64,000 bases of DNA. Source: Gracilaria domingensis. Taxonomy: Eukaryota; Rhodophyta; Florideophyceae; Gracilariales; Gracilariaceae. Every line of letters begins with the position of its first letter. The first letter of the stretch is position 1. The notes under the pieces were generated by a model that was not told where the DNA came from, did not search any database, and was given only the letters and a program-made list of their open reading frames with translations. The stretch lies in NCBI GenBank assembly GCA_022539475.1, contig VCMS01000185.1:69111-133110 (forward strand), read 5' to 3'. Below are positions 30,251 to 40,600 of this stretch, piece after piece. The translations under genes and the position numbers were made by a program.

Positions 30251-30910
30251 TGGTAATTCTTATTCTTGTAAACTGTTTTGTTGTCGAGAAGCTTAACTCC
30301 CGAGCGAGTATCGCCGCAAAAATGCAGTCCAATGCCTCTATATATTTGGTAAGATCATATCCGAAAGGGGCATCGATCGAAAGACAGCAATAAGATTGAT
30401 CGTCGCGCGCATGGGTACACAGCCGGAAGCCACTAAGGCCACATGCAAACATCGTTCTGATTCAACGATGATTCCAGTGACTTACTCCTTTCCAAGCGTT
30501 TACATGGATGCATGAAGATAAAACGACGCCAAGAAGAGCATTCTGGCCAGACAAAGAACCTCATTGTCACTTTTTCGTTCTATGACACGAATGTGAACGT
30601 GATGAAAATGCGGCGGATTTGGTTGAATTTGTCTCTGTTTGATGGGTTCTTTTGGTGAACTTTTTGCATGACAACACTCGTTTCTCTCTTCGTCAAGATC
30701 GAGTCCTTGACCTCATCATTGAAAAAACAAACACAAATAGTGTTCCGAGGGCTCCCGGTCCTGTTCATATCCAGAAGCATCGTCAATGTTTTCTTGGAAT
30801 TGAGCCTCTGCTGAATCGAACAACGGCCAAGTGTCATTGGCTGACCACGCGAGCCCAAAATTCAGGAAAAATGGCGATTTTCATTTCTTTACCTTAACTC
30901 TTGAAACTTT

Positions 30911-31222
30911 TCAAAAACACAACATTTTTGTTCCATTCCCTTCCGTTCCATTTTGGAGATCTTTTCCAAAAAGTTTTGATGCATTTTTGCATGTCATGCG
31001 TTGGGTGAATGACGATGTCGAAACAGAAAGATAGTGCTTGCTGGCACGTAAGAACTGTTCCCACGTGGCTAAGTTATCGTGAGTATTCTGGTGTTTCTGA
31101 TGAGGTTTCCTCGTATCCATCTTTCTCAGTACCGTCGTCTCTGCAATATACGACGGGACTGCTCGCGAAAGAGCATTGAAATCCAGAAGCATACCCAGAG
31201 AAAGTTGTTCTGAGGAGGACAT
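30911..31222 (-). CDS. Unrecognised 103-codon frame
   Basis: Minus-strand frame starting MSSSEQLSLGMLLDFNALSR, divergent from the gene at 31546 with a 320-bp gap. No motif recognised. Composition is plausible. Could be a small gene or a first exon. Confidence 0.25.
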   Translation of the reverse strand: MSSSEQLSLGMLLDFNALSRAVPSYIAETTVLRKMDTRKPHQKHQNTHDNLATWEQFLRASKHYLSVSTSSFTQRMTCKNASKLFGKDLQNGTEGNGTKMLCF

Positions 31223-31545
31223 TTTGGTGCCTGGTTTTCATACCGACGTTCAATGAAGGTCTACGAAAAACTTTATCTCTTTTTCTTAGCGGCTTTCCTA
31301 AAGCGGCGGCGGTTTCATGGTAGTAGAGTTCGGCTTAAATCACGAATGGTGTAGGCTTTGCCTTGTTGATTCGGTGTGATTGGTCGAGGTACGGTATTTT
31401 ATACATTCTTTTCATTTCGACGAAAGGTTTTCGTAATCAATAAGTACGTGAGAATCTCCCGTCAATGGCGTTTCGCCACAATCTCCCGGTCCTCATCCGT
31501 TTCGAGAAACGCAGCAATGCCCCATCGCCTCTTTGCATTGTAACA

Positions 31546-32865
31546 ATGACGGCAAAAGTCAAGCCATTCGTCACATTTCTTCTTCTCGTTTGCCTCTCGT
31601 CTGAGTATGCATCATGCACAGACACACATTCAAGCACAGCATGGCTGAAGAGTGGTAACTTGTATCCTGTTCATTTCGGAACGTCCAGGTTTCTGTTGTC
31701 GCGCGACCCAATCTCCGATCACCTGTACGGAGCTCCGAGTCTGAACGCCGAACTTCCAAAACGGGAAACTCTGCGCTACGATCATGAGGTAGTACCCTCG
31801 CGCGCTGACATCCATGATAACCACGCCACTCGACTTCTTCACGACACATCCGAGACATTGTATCCTGAATCCATTCGTCCTTCGCTTGCTGCAAGTTTGA
31901 AACAGAAAACTCGGCAAGCTGCGACAGGAACTGGTCTCAATGGGGACTCATGTGAAGCCAGTTCTGATTGTAAGGAACCACGTCGATGTTTGGATAACTT
32001 CGCTCTTGCAAAGGAAGTAGCTGTGCCTTGTCCAGAAACATCCTTGGGTTGTACATGTGTGCGACTTCAAGTTTGTGTATCCACCAACGAATGTCCTGAA
32101 GGGGAAAGCTGCGCATTGTTGGTTCCAGGCATTGCTTTCTGCGTTTCAAACATGCTTATTGACGAAGCTGGTGTTCAGCCGGTACCGGCTCTAGCTGGCG
32201 ATAACGAACCTTCGATATCAGGCCTGAATGGAGATGTCTGTTTTTCGAACTCGGACTGCCGTGGGAGTCGAGAATGTTTGGGTCTGGAACTTACAGAGTT
32301 TGTGCCTTGCAGCTCTCGGTTCTTATCTTGTGTTTGCTTCGATTTCACTAGAATTTTTTGCGTTACAGACGACGATTGTGATGATGGCGAGGGTTGCCAA
32401 CAGGTTGGAGGGAGAAACGGTTGTCTCTCAAAGCGGATTGATTTCACGCAGATTACTCAGCTTCTGAATGGTGATCGTCCGGTAGACCTTAGCTCACTAG
32501 CAAGCGGTGCGACTGAGACCGAGGAAGGAGTGTGCATAGCACTCCATTCACTGCAGCATTTGCGACAGGATGAACTCTTGTATGAAAAGCCAAGACTTGC
32601 AAAAGTACTCTGTGACTCCAGTAACAGCTGTGCAACACCAGGCCATATGGTTTCTTACAATGAAGAGGTGATGATGATGAAAACATATTGCGAACGTCGT
32701 GGCTGCACTCGAAAGGTTATGTACGTCAACAGTCCACGCTTTCGTAGGGCACTGAGGATTGACTCAAACACCAACTCGCTTTCGTTTACGGCGGTAGCTT
32801 CTCGATACGAATTAGTCGCCGAAGAACGAATACTCTCTTTGGGCGTTCGACTGGGATTGTTATGA
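31546..32865 (+). CDS. Secreted Cys-rich protein, 439 residues
   Basis: The frame is open from 31465, but the ATG at 31546 (AACAATGAC context) gives a clear signal peptide MTAKVKPFVTFLLLVCLSSE with cleavage near YASC. After a 120-residue propeptide-like region with few Cys come two repeats of a Cys module, each opening GLNGDSC/GLNGDVC...SDC...R.CL, then ...PC...L.C.C...C....EC/DC..GE.C. A C-terminal domain of about 140 residues with four Cys follows. No enzyme motif is visible. An extracellular or cell-wall role is inferred. The modules are near copies of each other, i.e. internal duplication. Confidence 0.8.
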   Translation: MTAKVKPFVTFLLLVCLSSEYASCTDTHSSTAWLKSGNLYPVHFGTSRFLLSRDPISDHLYGAPSLNAELPKRETLRYDHEVVPSRADIHDNHATRLLHDTSETLYPESIRPSLAASLKQKTRQAATGTGLNGDSCEASSDCKEPRRCLDNFALAKEVAVPCPETSLGCTCVRLQVCVSTNECPEGESCALLVPGIAFCVSNMLIDEAGVQPVPALAGDNEPSISGLNGDVCFSNSDCRGSRECLGLELTEFVPCSSRFLSCVCFDFTRIFCVTDDDCDDGEGCQQVGGRNGCLSKRIDFTQITQLLNGDRPVDLSSLASGATETEEGVCIALHSLQHLRQDELLYEKPRLAKVLCDSSNSCATPGHMVSYNEEVMMMKTYCERRGCTRKVMYVNSPRFRRALRIDSNTNSLSFTAVASRYELVAEERILSLGVRLGLL

Positions 32866-32991
32866 AGCACATGATCAGAGCAAGAGATTGCATCTTCTTC
32901 AACTTTTGAACAGAATATGGGGAAATTTCAAATGAGCCACCGCCTCATCATGGATTGATAATCTGTAGTTAGGGACGAATCCTTTGGTTAC

Positions 32992-32997
32992 AATAAA
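32992..32997 (+). terminator. AATAAA polyadenylation signal
   Basis: AATAAATGCATTTC about 125 bp after the stop of the secreted Cys-rich gene. Confidence 0.5.
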
Positions 32998-33248
32998 TGC
33001 ATTTCAAACTGAGAAACGCTCCATTTTGCATACCATGCCCTCACACTCTGTTGAAAGAATGTGAATGAAACACTCGAACGAGAGTCATGCTTCTTTTACA
33101 GGCTGAAAAATGTATCTGATGCTACAACTACAACGTGACCTTCAAGCTAGTGCTAGTGTCTCTGTAGTTGAGCGTAAAGTTCAGCGCTACCTGCAGTAGC
33201 GAGAAGCTCTTTAAGCCGCGTTCTACGCTTGTGTAGTTAATTGGGGGG

Positions 33249-33440
33249 AGTGGCCGTGCCAGGACTCAAACCTATGTCACGGACTTTTTGGAAAAAGTAC
33301 TCACGGTGCTTACCAGCTGAGCTATGGCCGCTCATGTGCTTACCCAGGGCACATGGCTGGAGGTGTTTGAGGGTTGAAGTACTGATAGTGTCTTCGATCT
33401 GCAGCTCGCTGACACTACAGCTTGCTATAAAAGAGGACAA
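33249..33440 (-). repeat. tRNA-related repeat, copy 2
   Basis: The minus strand has AGCGGCCATAGCTCAGCTGG (A-box) and GGTTTGAGTCC (B-box). The 5' and 3' acceptor strands pair at 6 of 7 positions (AGCGGCC with GGCCACT), but the D and anticodon arms are distorted. Shared upstream sequence with 27640-27835 (GCTGCAGAT, AACACCTCC) shows that both are copies of one repeat about 190 bp long. Confidence 0.5.
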
Positions 33441-33625
33441 ATCACAGGCCTGTATTTGAAACTGACTGACTTGATAGAACAATAAATCAGCGCTTTGAGA
33501 AGAAATCTTCCCAAACAAAAAGAGCGCAAAGCTCCTTGGCTCGAACGCTTGAAATTTCTTTTTTTGTTGAAAAAAGAAAACAAGAATCGAACTTTTTATG
33601 TTTTAAAAATAGGTTTTTTTACGTT

Positions 33626-33996
33626 ATGGATTTTCCGGACGAGGAAGTAGATTTATTGGAAAATTTGGGAACTGTGACTGGATCTTTGCTCGTCCTGCCC
33701 GCTGCCAGTTCTGTACTTATGGAAGTCGTCGGAGCGGCAGCGGGCAGTTGATTCCGACCAGCATCGATCCATCACAACCTTCTGCGACTTTGACGAAGGG
33801 TCTTCAAGAGATCTGTCTTTTTTCCCACCCACCCTCGCCTGTAGCTTTTTTCAGGGACATGACGCATCTTCTAGATGCTCGTGTAGCTAGATTACTTTGT
33901 GATCGAGCTGGTGTTTTTCAGTCTTTACTGAAACACTCTCACCTACACCAAAACAGTAAAGATCGCTCATGGAGTTGTACCCAAGTGAAACAATAA
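33626..33996 (+). pseudogene. Broken small gene, possibly transposase N terminus
   Basis: ATG at 33626 opens MDFPDEEVDLLENLGTVTGS and runs to a TGA near 33751. The next frame continues smoothly as TSIDPSQPSATLTKGLQEIC, FFRDMTHLLDARVARLLCDR and NSKDRSWS to 33996. A single shift in the AAAGS region joins them. The FFRDMTHL...R.L block resembles N-terminal parts of DDE_4 transposases, but this is weak. AATAAA follows at about 34001. Confidence 0.35.
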
Positions 33997-34009
33997 GATA
34001 AATAAAATC

Positions 34010-34034
34010 TGAATGTTCTGTTACAGAACATTCA
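34010..34034. terminator. Perfect hairpin with flanking AATAAA/TTTATT
   Basis: TGAATGTTCTG, loop TTA, CAGAACATTCA. It is bracketed by AATAAA on the left and TTTATT on the right, giving a symmetric 3'-end-like structure usable on both strands. Confidence 0.4.
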
Positions 34035-34844
34035 CACTTTATTTAGCAGCATAGCTGCTGCATTTGCATGGTACTGTAGCTATCTCCACAAAGGAACTGT
34101 GGCATTGTTCTCCAAAAGTATGGGAGCTTTGGAGAGAAATTTAAAACTTTTTGAGGTTCTAACTCTGAAAAATAAAGCCTTTGTAGTTTTTCGAGAAACA
34201 GTTGGAACAAGAGCTACATTACAAAAAAGCGGAAGAGAATGTTAAAAGAATTGTCTTGGTTTACTTTTGTAAGCTCTCAGGCACTTTTGCAAAGATACCG
34301 TAGAACGAATAAAATTTCAAAAGTATTACACTCTCTGCCAGATAATATAGAGCTAAACTTATAACAGAGCTAAACTTCTGAAAACGTAATGGTTTTTTTA
34401 AAGGAAAAGTAGATTTTAGAAACTATGGATCAGTGATGTTTAATATTAAGAGCAAGCTTTGTGTACTTCCAAAACGTTGGTTATGGATACTCAATCGTTT
34501 GTAAAGTGCTGTTAGTGGAATGTAGAGGAAGCCTACTGCCAGAATCAAGGGTTAGCAGATGTTTTTTTTATTTGAATTTTAATTTGTTGGAAGAAGTTGA
34601 TTCTTTCTAAAGGGTGTCTCCGAAAACCATTCAGAATGCGAAGTGTGACACGGCGCATTTTTTTAATTAAAAATATGCTTGTATCGTTGCTTGTTTGAGA
34701 GCTAAAGCACTCTCGACAATGCTTAACTCCAAGTGCAGTTTACTACGAATATTATTTCATTTTGATTATATTCCTTTTTCCCGCACTTGAGCTTTGCAAT
34801 TTTTGCAATAATATTATGCCCAAGAAAACATTAAATGCTTTAAG
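34035..34844. other. AT-rich noncoding DNA
   Basis: No gene, repeat or regulatory element that I can support. Confidence 0.5.
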
Positions 34845-34913
34845 GTAAGGAAAAGAGAATTTTAGCGATCTTTGTGTATCAAAAATATCGTTAAAATTCT
34901 CTTTTCTTTTTAG
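34845..34913 (+). other. Intron-like 69-bp segment that folds on itself
   Basis: Begins GTAAGG after AAG and ends in a pyrimidine-rich CTTTTCTTTTTAG, as in a spliceosomal intron. Inside it AAAAGAGAATTTTAGCGAT (34851-34869) pairs with 34887-34905 at 18 of 19 positions across a 17-base loop. Flanking frames are short, so the host transcript is not identified. Confidence 0.35.
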
Positions 34914-36305
34914 AAAGATTGCTATCTTTTCAAAATCGAGCTTGGCAAAGCTTGGCACAAGAGTCTTTCGCTGAGAAGATTTCTTGTCAAAGAGCTGATT
35001 GTCACCTTGTTGTCAGCAAACACGAACACACGCTGTCTCTAGCGACGGAGGCCTTTCGCAAGAACAGCTGCAGCAAAGACCAATTTTTCGCTGAGGTCGA
35101 GCTCAAGCCGCAAGTTACTCGTTCCGTGAGACATTGCGATGCTGTGTGTTTGTAGAGCAGGGAGCGGTGCGAACGAGGACCATGGCAGCACTTTAGGGAA
35201 ACAGTTTCGACTCGATTCTCACTCGCTGTTTCACGCCGGCTCGCGTGTGGTATGCTATCTCGCTTGGGTTTTCATACGACTGCGGTGTTCGCGACTGCAG
35301 GCCGTGAGAGCCACTGGAAGTGTGCGTGTTAGCGTGCGACTGAGCAGGTCAAGATCGACTCGCCCATTATGCGTTATATAATTCCGCCAATGTCGACGCT
35401 CCTGGGGAGGAAGCATGTCATATGGTGGTCACACATCAAAGTGTTCATTCTGTCACTCACGGGACACACGTTGTGTGGATTTTCCTGTTCGAGGTTCATG
35501 GACGATCTCATTCTCCTGTGCCTGGCCAGACCCCGTTGTGTTCTCTCAAAACTCACTCTAGTCCTCTCTTTGCGGCAAAGAAATGGACTTTTCGGCTCTG
35601 CTGCACGTGGCGTCAATGCCAAGCTTGTTAGGAGCAGCGCATTTGTTGCACTTCTGTAATAAAGTTTGGCTGCCCTTCTCAACGCGTGCTGGAGTTCGAA
35701 ATGAGTGCTGCAGTCGTGAGGATTTATTGTTCGTAGGAGATGTGGGCAATCTAACTGGCCAAGCTCCGTTTCATTCTGTTTCTAAACTACGCTTGATGGA
35801 GTTCATCAACACTTGTCCATCTCGTGTGCGTACTTTTCATTGCCCTCTGATCTATTTATTGTCAACACTATAGCGGCGTAATTGCTCACTAAAGCGCCTG
35901 CTGATGATGATCAACCACTATCCACGTAGAATAATAATGTGTTGGAAAAACTACTTCGTTTCAATCACATATGCCGCACTATAATCGTTTGGACATGTTC
36001 TCTTGTACATGGTACCGACTCGAAACTGCCGGCGTAAAAAGGCGTTGGCGATACGATGGCGAAACTTTGGTATGTTCCGTGGCCGCGGGTCTCCCGTGCC
36101 GTTCTTGTCGGGGCGTGGGACCAATTAGGGGTACCGAGGGCAAAAAGATTGAAGCCGTGCAACTGACTGAATGCAAATCGGTTCCACATCATATCATCAT
36201 CATATGAAAGCGCGAAAAAGGGTGGTATGCACGAGGGCGTATGATGCGGAAGCTGAGTGAATTACGTGGCTGCAGAGGGCCACGGTGACTTTCCCGGCGC
36301 ACGAC
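34914..36305. other. Intergenic DNA, nothing supported
   Basis: Several overlapping short frames on both strands (for example 35369-35659 and its opposite) with no motif or consistent coding signal. Confidence 0.4.
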
Positions 36306-36806
36306 TCACTTTGGCGAATCGTTTGTGTAGTTTGAGAAGTCCGACATGACGTCTCCCAAACTGGCCAACGTCTTCGCCGGCGGTACGGTGGGCCGCGCAG
36401 GCCGTACGCGCTGCTTTAGCAACACCTTTGGCGATTGCGACGCAGACTGGCCAGACGAGTGTTTTGAGCGAAGATGGCGACATCGAAAGCGCTTCCTGGG
36501 AGGCATTACAGGCGGCGTGTACGTGACCAAGTCCATATCGAGCGATGGTTGCTTCGGAGCAGCACGGGGTGGAACGGGCTTCTTCTTAGCCGGCTTTGGG
36601 GGCGGAGCTGGGGCGGAAAGGACGCGATAGCGCTCATTGCGAAGGTTGAGCGTCTCCTGGGCGCCGTCGTCGTAGAGAACGACATGCTGCGCGTCGGGCA
36701 GGCAGCGAGAGACAACTCCTTTGTAGAAGACGTCGTCCATCGGCCAGAACACCTCGATGCGAGCGCCGACCGCGGGCCGCGCGGCGGCGGCTGCAACGGT
36801 GGACAT
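36306..36806 (-). CDS. Tudor-type domain protein, 166 residues
   Basis: Minus-strand frame; the ATG at 36806 (MSTVAAAAARPAVGAR) is preferred because the longer upstream frame is GC-rich promoter-like DNA. Residues about 14-63 (VGARIEVFWPMDDVFYKGVV through VLYDDGAQETLNLRNERYRV) form a Tudor-like barrel of the kind found in plant PDS5-type and 53BP1-type proteins. WP, FYKG and YDDG are the conserved marks, and the aromatic residues could bind methylated Lys or Arg. The rest is Pro/Lys/Arg-rich (PPPKPAKKKPVPPRAAPK), probably disordered and nuclear. A chromatin-reader role is likely. The upstream 400 bp is strongly GC and CpG rich. Confidence 0.75.
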   Translation of the reverse strand: MSTVAAAAARPAVGARIEVFWPMDDVFYKGVVSRCLPDAQHVVLYDDGAQETLNLRNERYRVLSAPAPPPKPAKKKPVPPRAAPKQPSLDMDLVTYTPPVMPPRKRFRCRHLRSKHSSGQSASQSPKVLLKQRVRPARPTVPPAKTLASLGDVMSDFSNYTNDSPK

Positions 36807-37260
36807 GCGGAGAGTTGGGCGCCGGTCTGGTGGGGCGACGGCGGAGGGGACGGAGCGTGACGGGGGTGGCAGTGTGCGCGGGAGGTGGAGGGTGCGGACG
36901 TGTGAGGGCGGCGGGGCGCCGAAACGGCGGCGACTAGGAGCGCGTTTTATGTACCTGAGGCGGGCGCGCGTGGCGGGCGCGCACGTGGGGCGGTACGAGG
37001 CGCGCGCTGATTGGGCGCCGCCCGACGGCGGGCGCAAGGCGACTGTGGCTGGCAAGGCGCGCGCGCCGCTGACTTGGCTGTTTGCTGCGCCACTCGCGTC
37101 CCGCTCGGTCTCTGAGCCGTTCCAGCCGTTGGCGCCGACGGCGCCGCGGCTCGAGGGCGCTCTCCGCCCCATCCAGCGTCCGCGTGTCGGAGCGGAGAGC
37201 AGCTGCTGACGGCAAGTTGCGCGTGCGTCAGCTTCTCTGCCTCTTTCTCACTCGCAGCTG
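36807..37260. promoter_or_regulatory. CpG-rich promoter region of the Tudor-type gene
   Basis: Very GC-rich block with many CG dinucleotides and a TACATAAAACG TATA-like element near 36945 on the minus strand, about 140 bp before the ATG. No other gene is visible here. Confidence 0.35.
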
Positions 37261-37915
37261 GGCCGTCGCGCTCCAGTCCGTTGGTCCAGCTATGGGGCGC
37301 GAAGCGCGTTCCGTGCCTTTTCTGGTGCATGGACTGCGTATGCTGGAGGGCCCACGACGATGAAAGATCGAGAGGGGCGGCGGGGCTCGAATCTACCACT
37401 ATCATGATGCTCTTTCTTCTTCTACGCAGTGTGCTTATGAGTCATAATCATAATGCGTGCCAAAGCCCGTGAACTGCAAATTAAGGTGAATTCTTCTTGA
37501 ATTGAGAAAAGAGACCTGCACACGAATGAGAAGTACCGTAGGCATGTTCGCATTGTATTAGATTTGTTATTCAGACGGTACGATCCTGAGTATAAACAGG
37601 CTCCGTCGCTGTTTGTCATTTTCCCTCCTCTCTGCGGGCCCAGCAGTCTCGAAAGAGTTCATCTTCAACAACGGTACAGGGAAATGTTGCTCACGAGAGT
37701 CGTCCCCTTGAGAACATTGCCTCGCAATAAAGTATTGCATTGTCCCGCTACAAGGGTATTGCGAAACCTGACACGTGCTTCCGCAACACAACATTTGGGG
37801 TTAAAACCCGTATTTTAACTTTTTTAAAAAACAGAAAAGAAAACTGCTCTAAAGTATTCCGAAAATTGTATCGCGGTATTTTTTACATAAGTTTTTCTAT
37901 TCTCTCCTTAAACTA
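37261..37915. other. Intergenic DNA
   Basis: No supported gene; contains the likely 3' untranslated region of the zinc-finger gene on its left. Confidence 0.4.
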
Positions 37916-38884
37916 CTAACTGTGGAACCGTTGGGAAAGACTTCGTCTGCAGCGTTTGACGTGATCGATGTACTGAGACAGCGGCACCGTCTTGCGGCAC
38001 TCCAGGCACTTGCCCTGCTGCCGATGACCCATCCGATGAATCCTATAATCTTCTGGATCAACGCATCGGAAGCGGCATTCAAAGCAATGACGGAAACCAT
38101 CCTTATCATGAACTTGCCTCACGTGGGCGGAAAGATTCATCCAACTTGCGTACTTCCGGTTGCAGTGAGGACATGAAGGTGTAGACTCAGATGCGGAGAC
38201 TATGACTCCCGCTGTAGACGAACTTGCAGTCGTGGTCCCTGACGCGGGTGCGTTGCGATAACCATGACGCTCGCGTAAGTGGCTCCTCATCGCTGACAAA
38301 GAAGATGTTGAGAAGCTGCAGTACGCGCAATGACGAAACTCCAGGAAGTCATGCTTCCTATACACATGCAATTCACGACTTTGATGCCGGTCAAACACTC
38401 TGTTACAGTGTCCGCACGGATATGAACCGGAAGATGGCCCAGAACTTGCACCAGCGCCAACTGTACGAGGCAACGCAGACGAACTGGCACCCGTGCCGGC
38501 TGTATATGGAGGTAACGCCTGTGAGCTCGAATCGGCCCTAGATGTGGGAGGAGGTACCGACGAAGTAGCTGCGTCTAGATGCCTGTCTTCAAGCAACTGG
38601 TCGAGAAGTGATGGCGGTGGCAGCGAAATCTCTGCATCAGGAGGCGAAGTCCCCATTTCTGGCTGACACATCGCTTCAATCCACGAAAGTGAATCGGTAG
38701 AGGCCGATGATAGGCCACCGTGGCTACCGCTCTGATATGCCTGCTGTATCCTTTCAGCACGTTCTCTCTCCTTACGCTTGTTCGCCCTTTTCTCCGCACC
38801 TTTTTTGTTCAATCCGAGACTACTTCTGTCAGACGGCGGCCTCCCGCCGTCGCCTCCTGAGGCACTGTGGTGGTAGGAGCTCAT
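37916..38884 (-). CDS. C2H2 zinc-finger protein, 322 residues
   Basis: Intact minus-strand frame, ATG at 38884. It starts MSSYHHSASGGDG, like the zinc-finger gene at 26361, so the two are related. Residues 27-46 (KKGAEKRANKRKERERAERI) are highly basic, a likely nuclear signal. After a Ser/Pro-rich region come fingers at about 157-178 (CGHCNRVF...HVYRKH), 186-207 (CAYC...HLRERH), 238-259 (CPHCNRKY...HVRQVH), 267-287 (CFEC...HRMGH) and 293-312 (CLECRKTV...HVKRC). Probably a DNA- or RNA-binding nuclear protein. It lacks the internal heptad repeat and triad duplication of its relative. Confidence 0.85.
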   Translation of the reverse strand: MSSYHHSASGGDGGRPPSDRSSLGLNKKGAEKRANKRKERERAERIQQAYQSGSHGGLSSASTDSLSWIEAMCQPEMGTSPPDAEISLPPPSLLDQLLEDRHLDAATSSVPPPTSRADSSSQALPPYTAGTGASSSALPRTVGAGASSGPSSGSYPCGHCNRVFDRHQSRELHVYRKHDFLEFRHCAYCSFSTSSLSAMRSHLRERHGYRNAPASGTTTASSSTAGVIVSASESTPSCPHCNRKYASWMNLSAHVRQVHDKDGFRHCFECRFRCVDPEDYRIHRMGHRQQGKCLECRKTVPLSQYIDHVKRCRRSLSQRFHS

Positions 38885-39538
38885 GTGTCTGTCGGGAAAA
38901 AGTATGAGGCTTTCTGTTTCAGTAAGAGAGCTTGAATGCTTTCACACGGATGAATCTTTACGCAGCAGGACGGACAAGGACCTTTTTTTTTTATGCTCCT
39001 CCTTTCTGGTGTTTTGAAGGCGTCTACAGGTGGTTTGGGGGCTCATGTACCCTCTACGCAAGGAACAAGCTGAGGCATGAACGATCATGGACGTTGTTCA
39101 TATATATTTGTAACATGGATTTGCTCAGAGTAGCAATGTATGAGTTGCACGCTTGAACGGTCTCGAAGCGAGTACGAACTGCAACCGCTGTGGGCGTGGC
39201 AGACTGTCGTCCCACTGCTGTTTTCGAATTTGCGAGGCGGATTTATTCCATTTCAAATCGATTCTGTTGAAGTTCTTTCAAAGCATCCAACAATGAACTG
39301 AGCGCCGTGGTTCTAGAAAATGACTACGAGACATGAATTTTAGCGAGAAGAATGCAGACAACACCACGAGGGTGTTAGTTGCAAAGAGTATTGTCCTTGC
39401 GGTGGATGTCAGCGTCAAAGTTTTCAAGCGTTGCAAATCTTCGTCCGACGCAGCTTCACGCTGCTCGCGTCAATTTCCGTTGTTATCCCTTCATGATGCT
39501 CACGCAGTAACGCCACCGCAGCCACCGCAACAGTCTTA

Positions 39539-39552
39539 CCCCCCCCCCCCCC
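39539..39552 (+). repeat. Poly-C tract
   Basis: Fourteen consecutive C bases, prone to length change and sequencing error. Confidence 0.9.
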
Positions 39553-40600
39553 GGTACAGCTACAATGGCCCGGTGCCAGTTTATTGTAAGAACGGCCCCC
39601 AGGTTTTGGGCCATTATAACTCTTATAACAGTCCAAAACCGTAGGAAAATGCAGACACAAGACTTATCCCTTGTCAGAAGGACATGGAATAGATAGAAAA
39701 TTCCTGAAAAACGCTACTCTAAACCTCGCGCCATTCCTTTGCTGTTTTACGCAGGAACAAGAAAACCAATGCATCTTGTAGCGCTTTCTTCCCTCTTTCA
39801 ATCGCTGTCCTTGATGTTAATGAGAAGCAAATAGTTATAAAGTTATGCGCGCTTTCAAAAAAGCATCCAAACGCTCCAGTCATTCGGCTTTTGAAACCGA
39901 TTCTCTTTCAATTTTTTGGAATAGCACCTATTCCAGCTGGAAGAAGTGCTCTTCCATGTGCACAATAAAGCAGTTTTTGCACTGGGAGATGCAGGAAAAA
40001 GCAACACTTGCACTCTTTACAGTAAGCGCTAAATATAAAATAGTTTTGTCGCATACAATTTAATGGCGTGTCTACATTATTTGGCATTGCTGTAACAGTA
40101 CAAAAATGCATTAGAATAAAATAGTTCCGCCTCGTGATCAAATTTAATTACATTGTAAGCTTTGTAAGAATTCTGCGTCACGTGTAGCATTCGTGTCTCA
40201 GATTTTGCGTTTTAATAGAGAAGATTTCGTAAACACTTCATGTTTTCATGAAAAAAGAGACCCAAAGTCTAAACAAAACTATTTATGCGTAACGTTGAAG
40301 AACACAAGGTGTACTAGTAATATAGCAGAAACATTATCTAAATTCTGATAAAGAAAAAGTTTTAATGGCATAATACGAAAAGATATTTCGGCCCAAACAG
40401 ACTGTTTTTCCTGACACACACTACCGTAAACACTTTTTTTTGTTAAACTTTCTTACTACCTTTTTCATGCCTCAATACAGTCGCTCAAAATCTTTAGCGT
40501 TACATTAACATTTAGTCTGTTGTCATAACGGCGACAGAATTTATGCCATAATACGTTTTGCGTTTTTTTCAAAAAGATAACATTTTCAAGTCTTTTTATC
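39553..40600. other. AT-rich intergenic DNA
   Basis: No gene or repeat that I can support. Confidence 0.45.

Noticed and set aside
35369..35682. Overlapping frames of about 100 codons on both strands
   Set aside because: Neither strand shows a motif, signal peptide or consistent coding bias.
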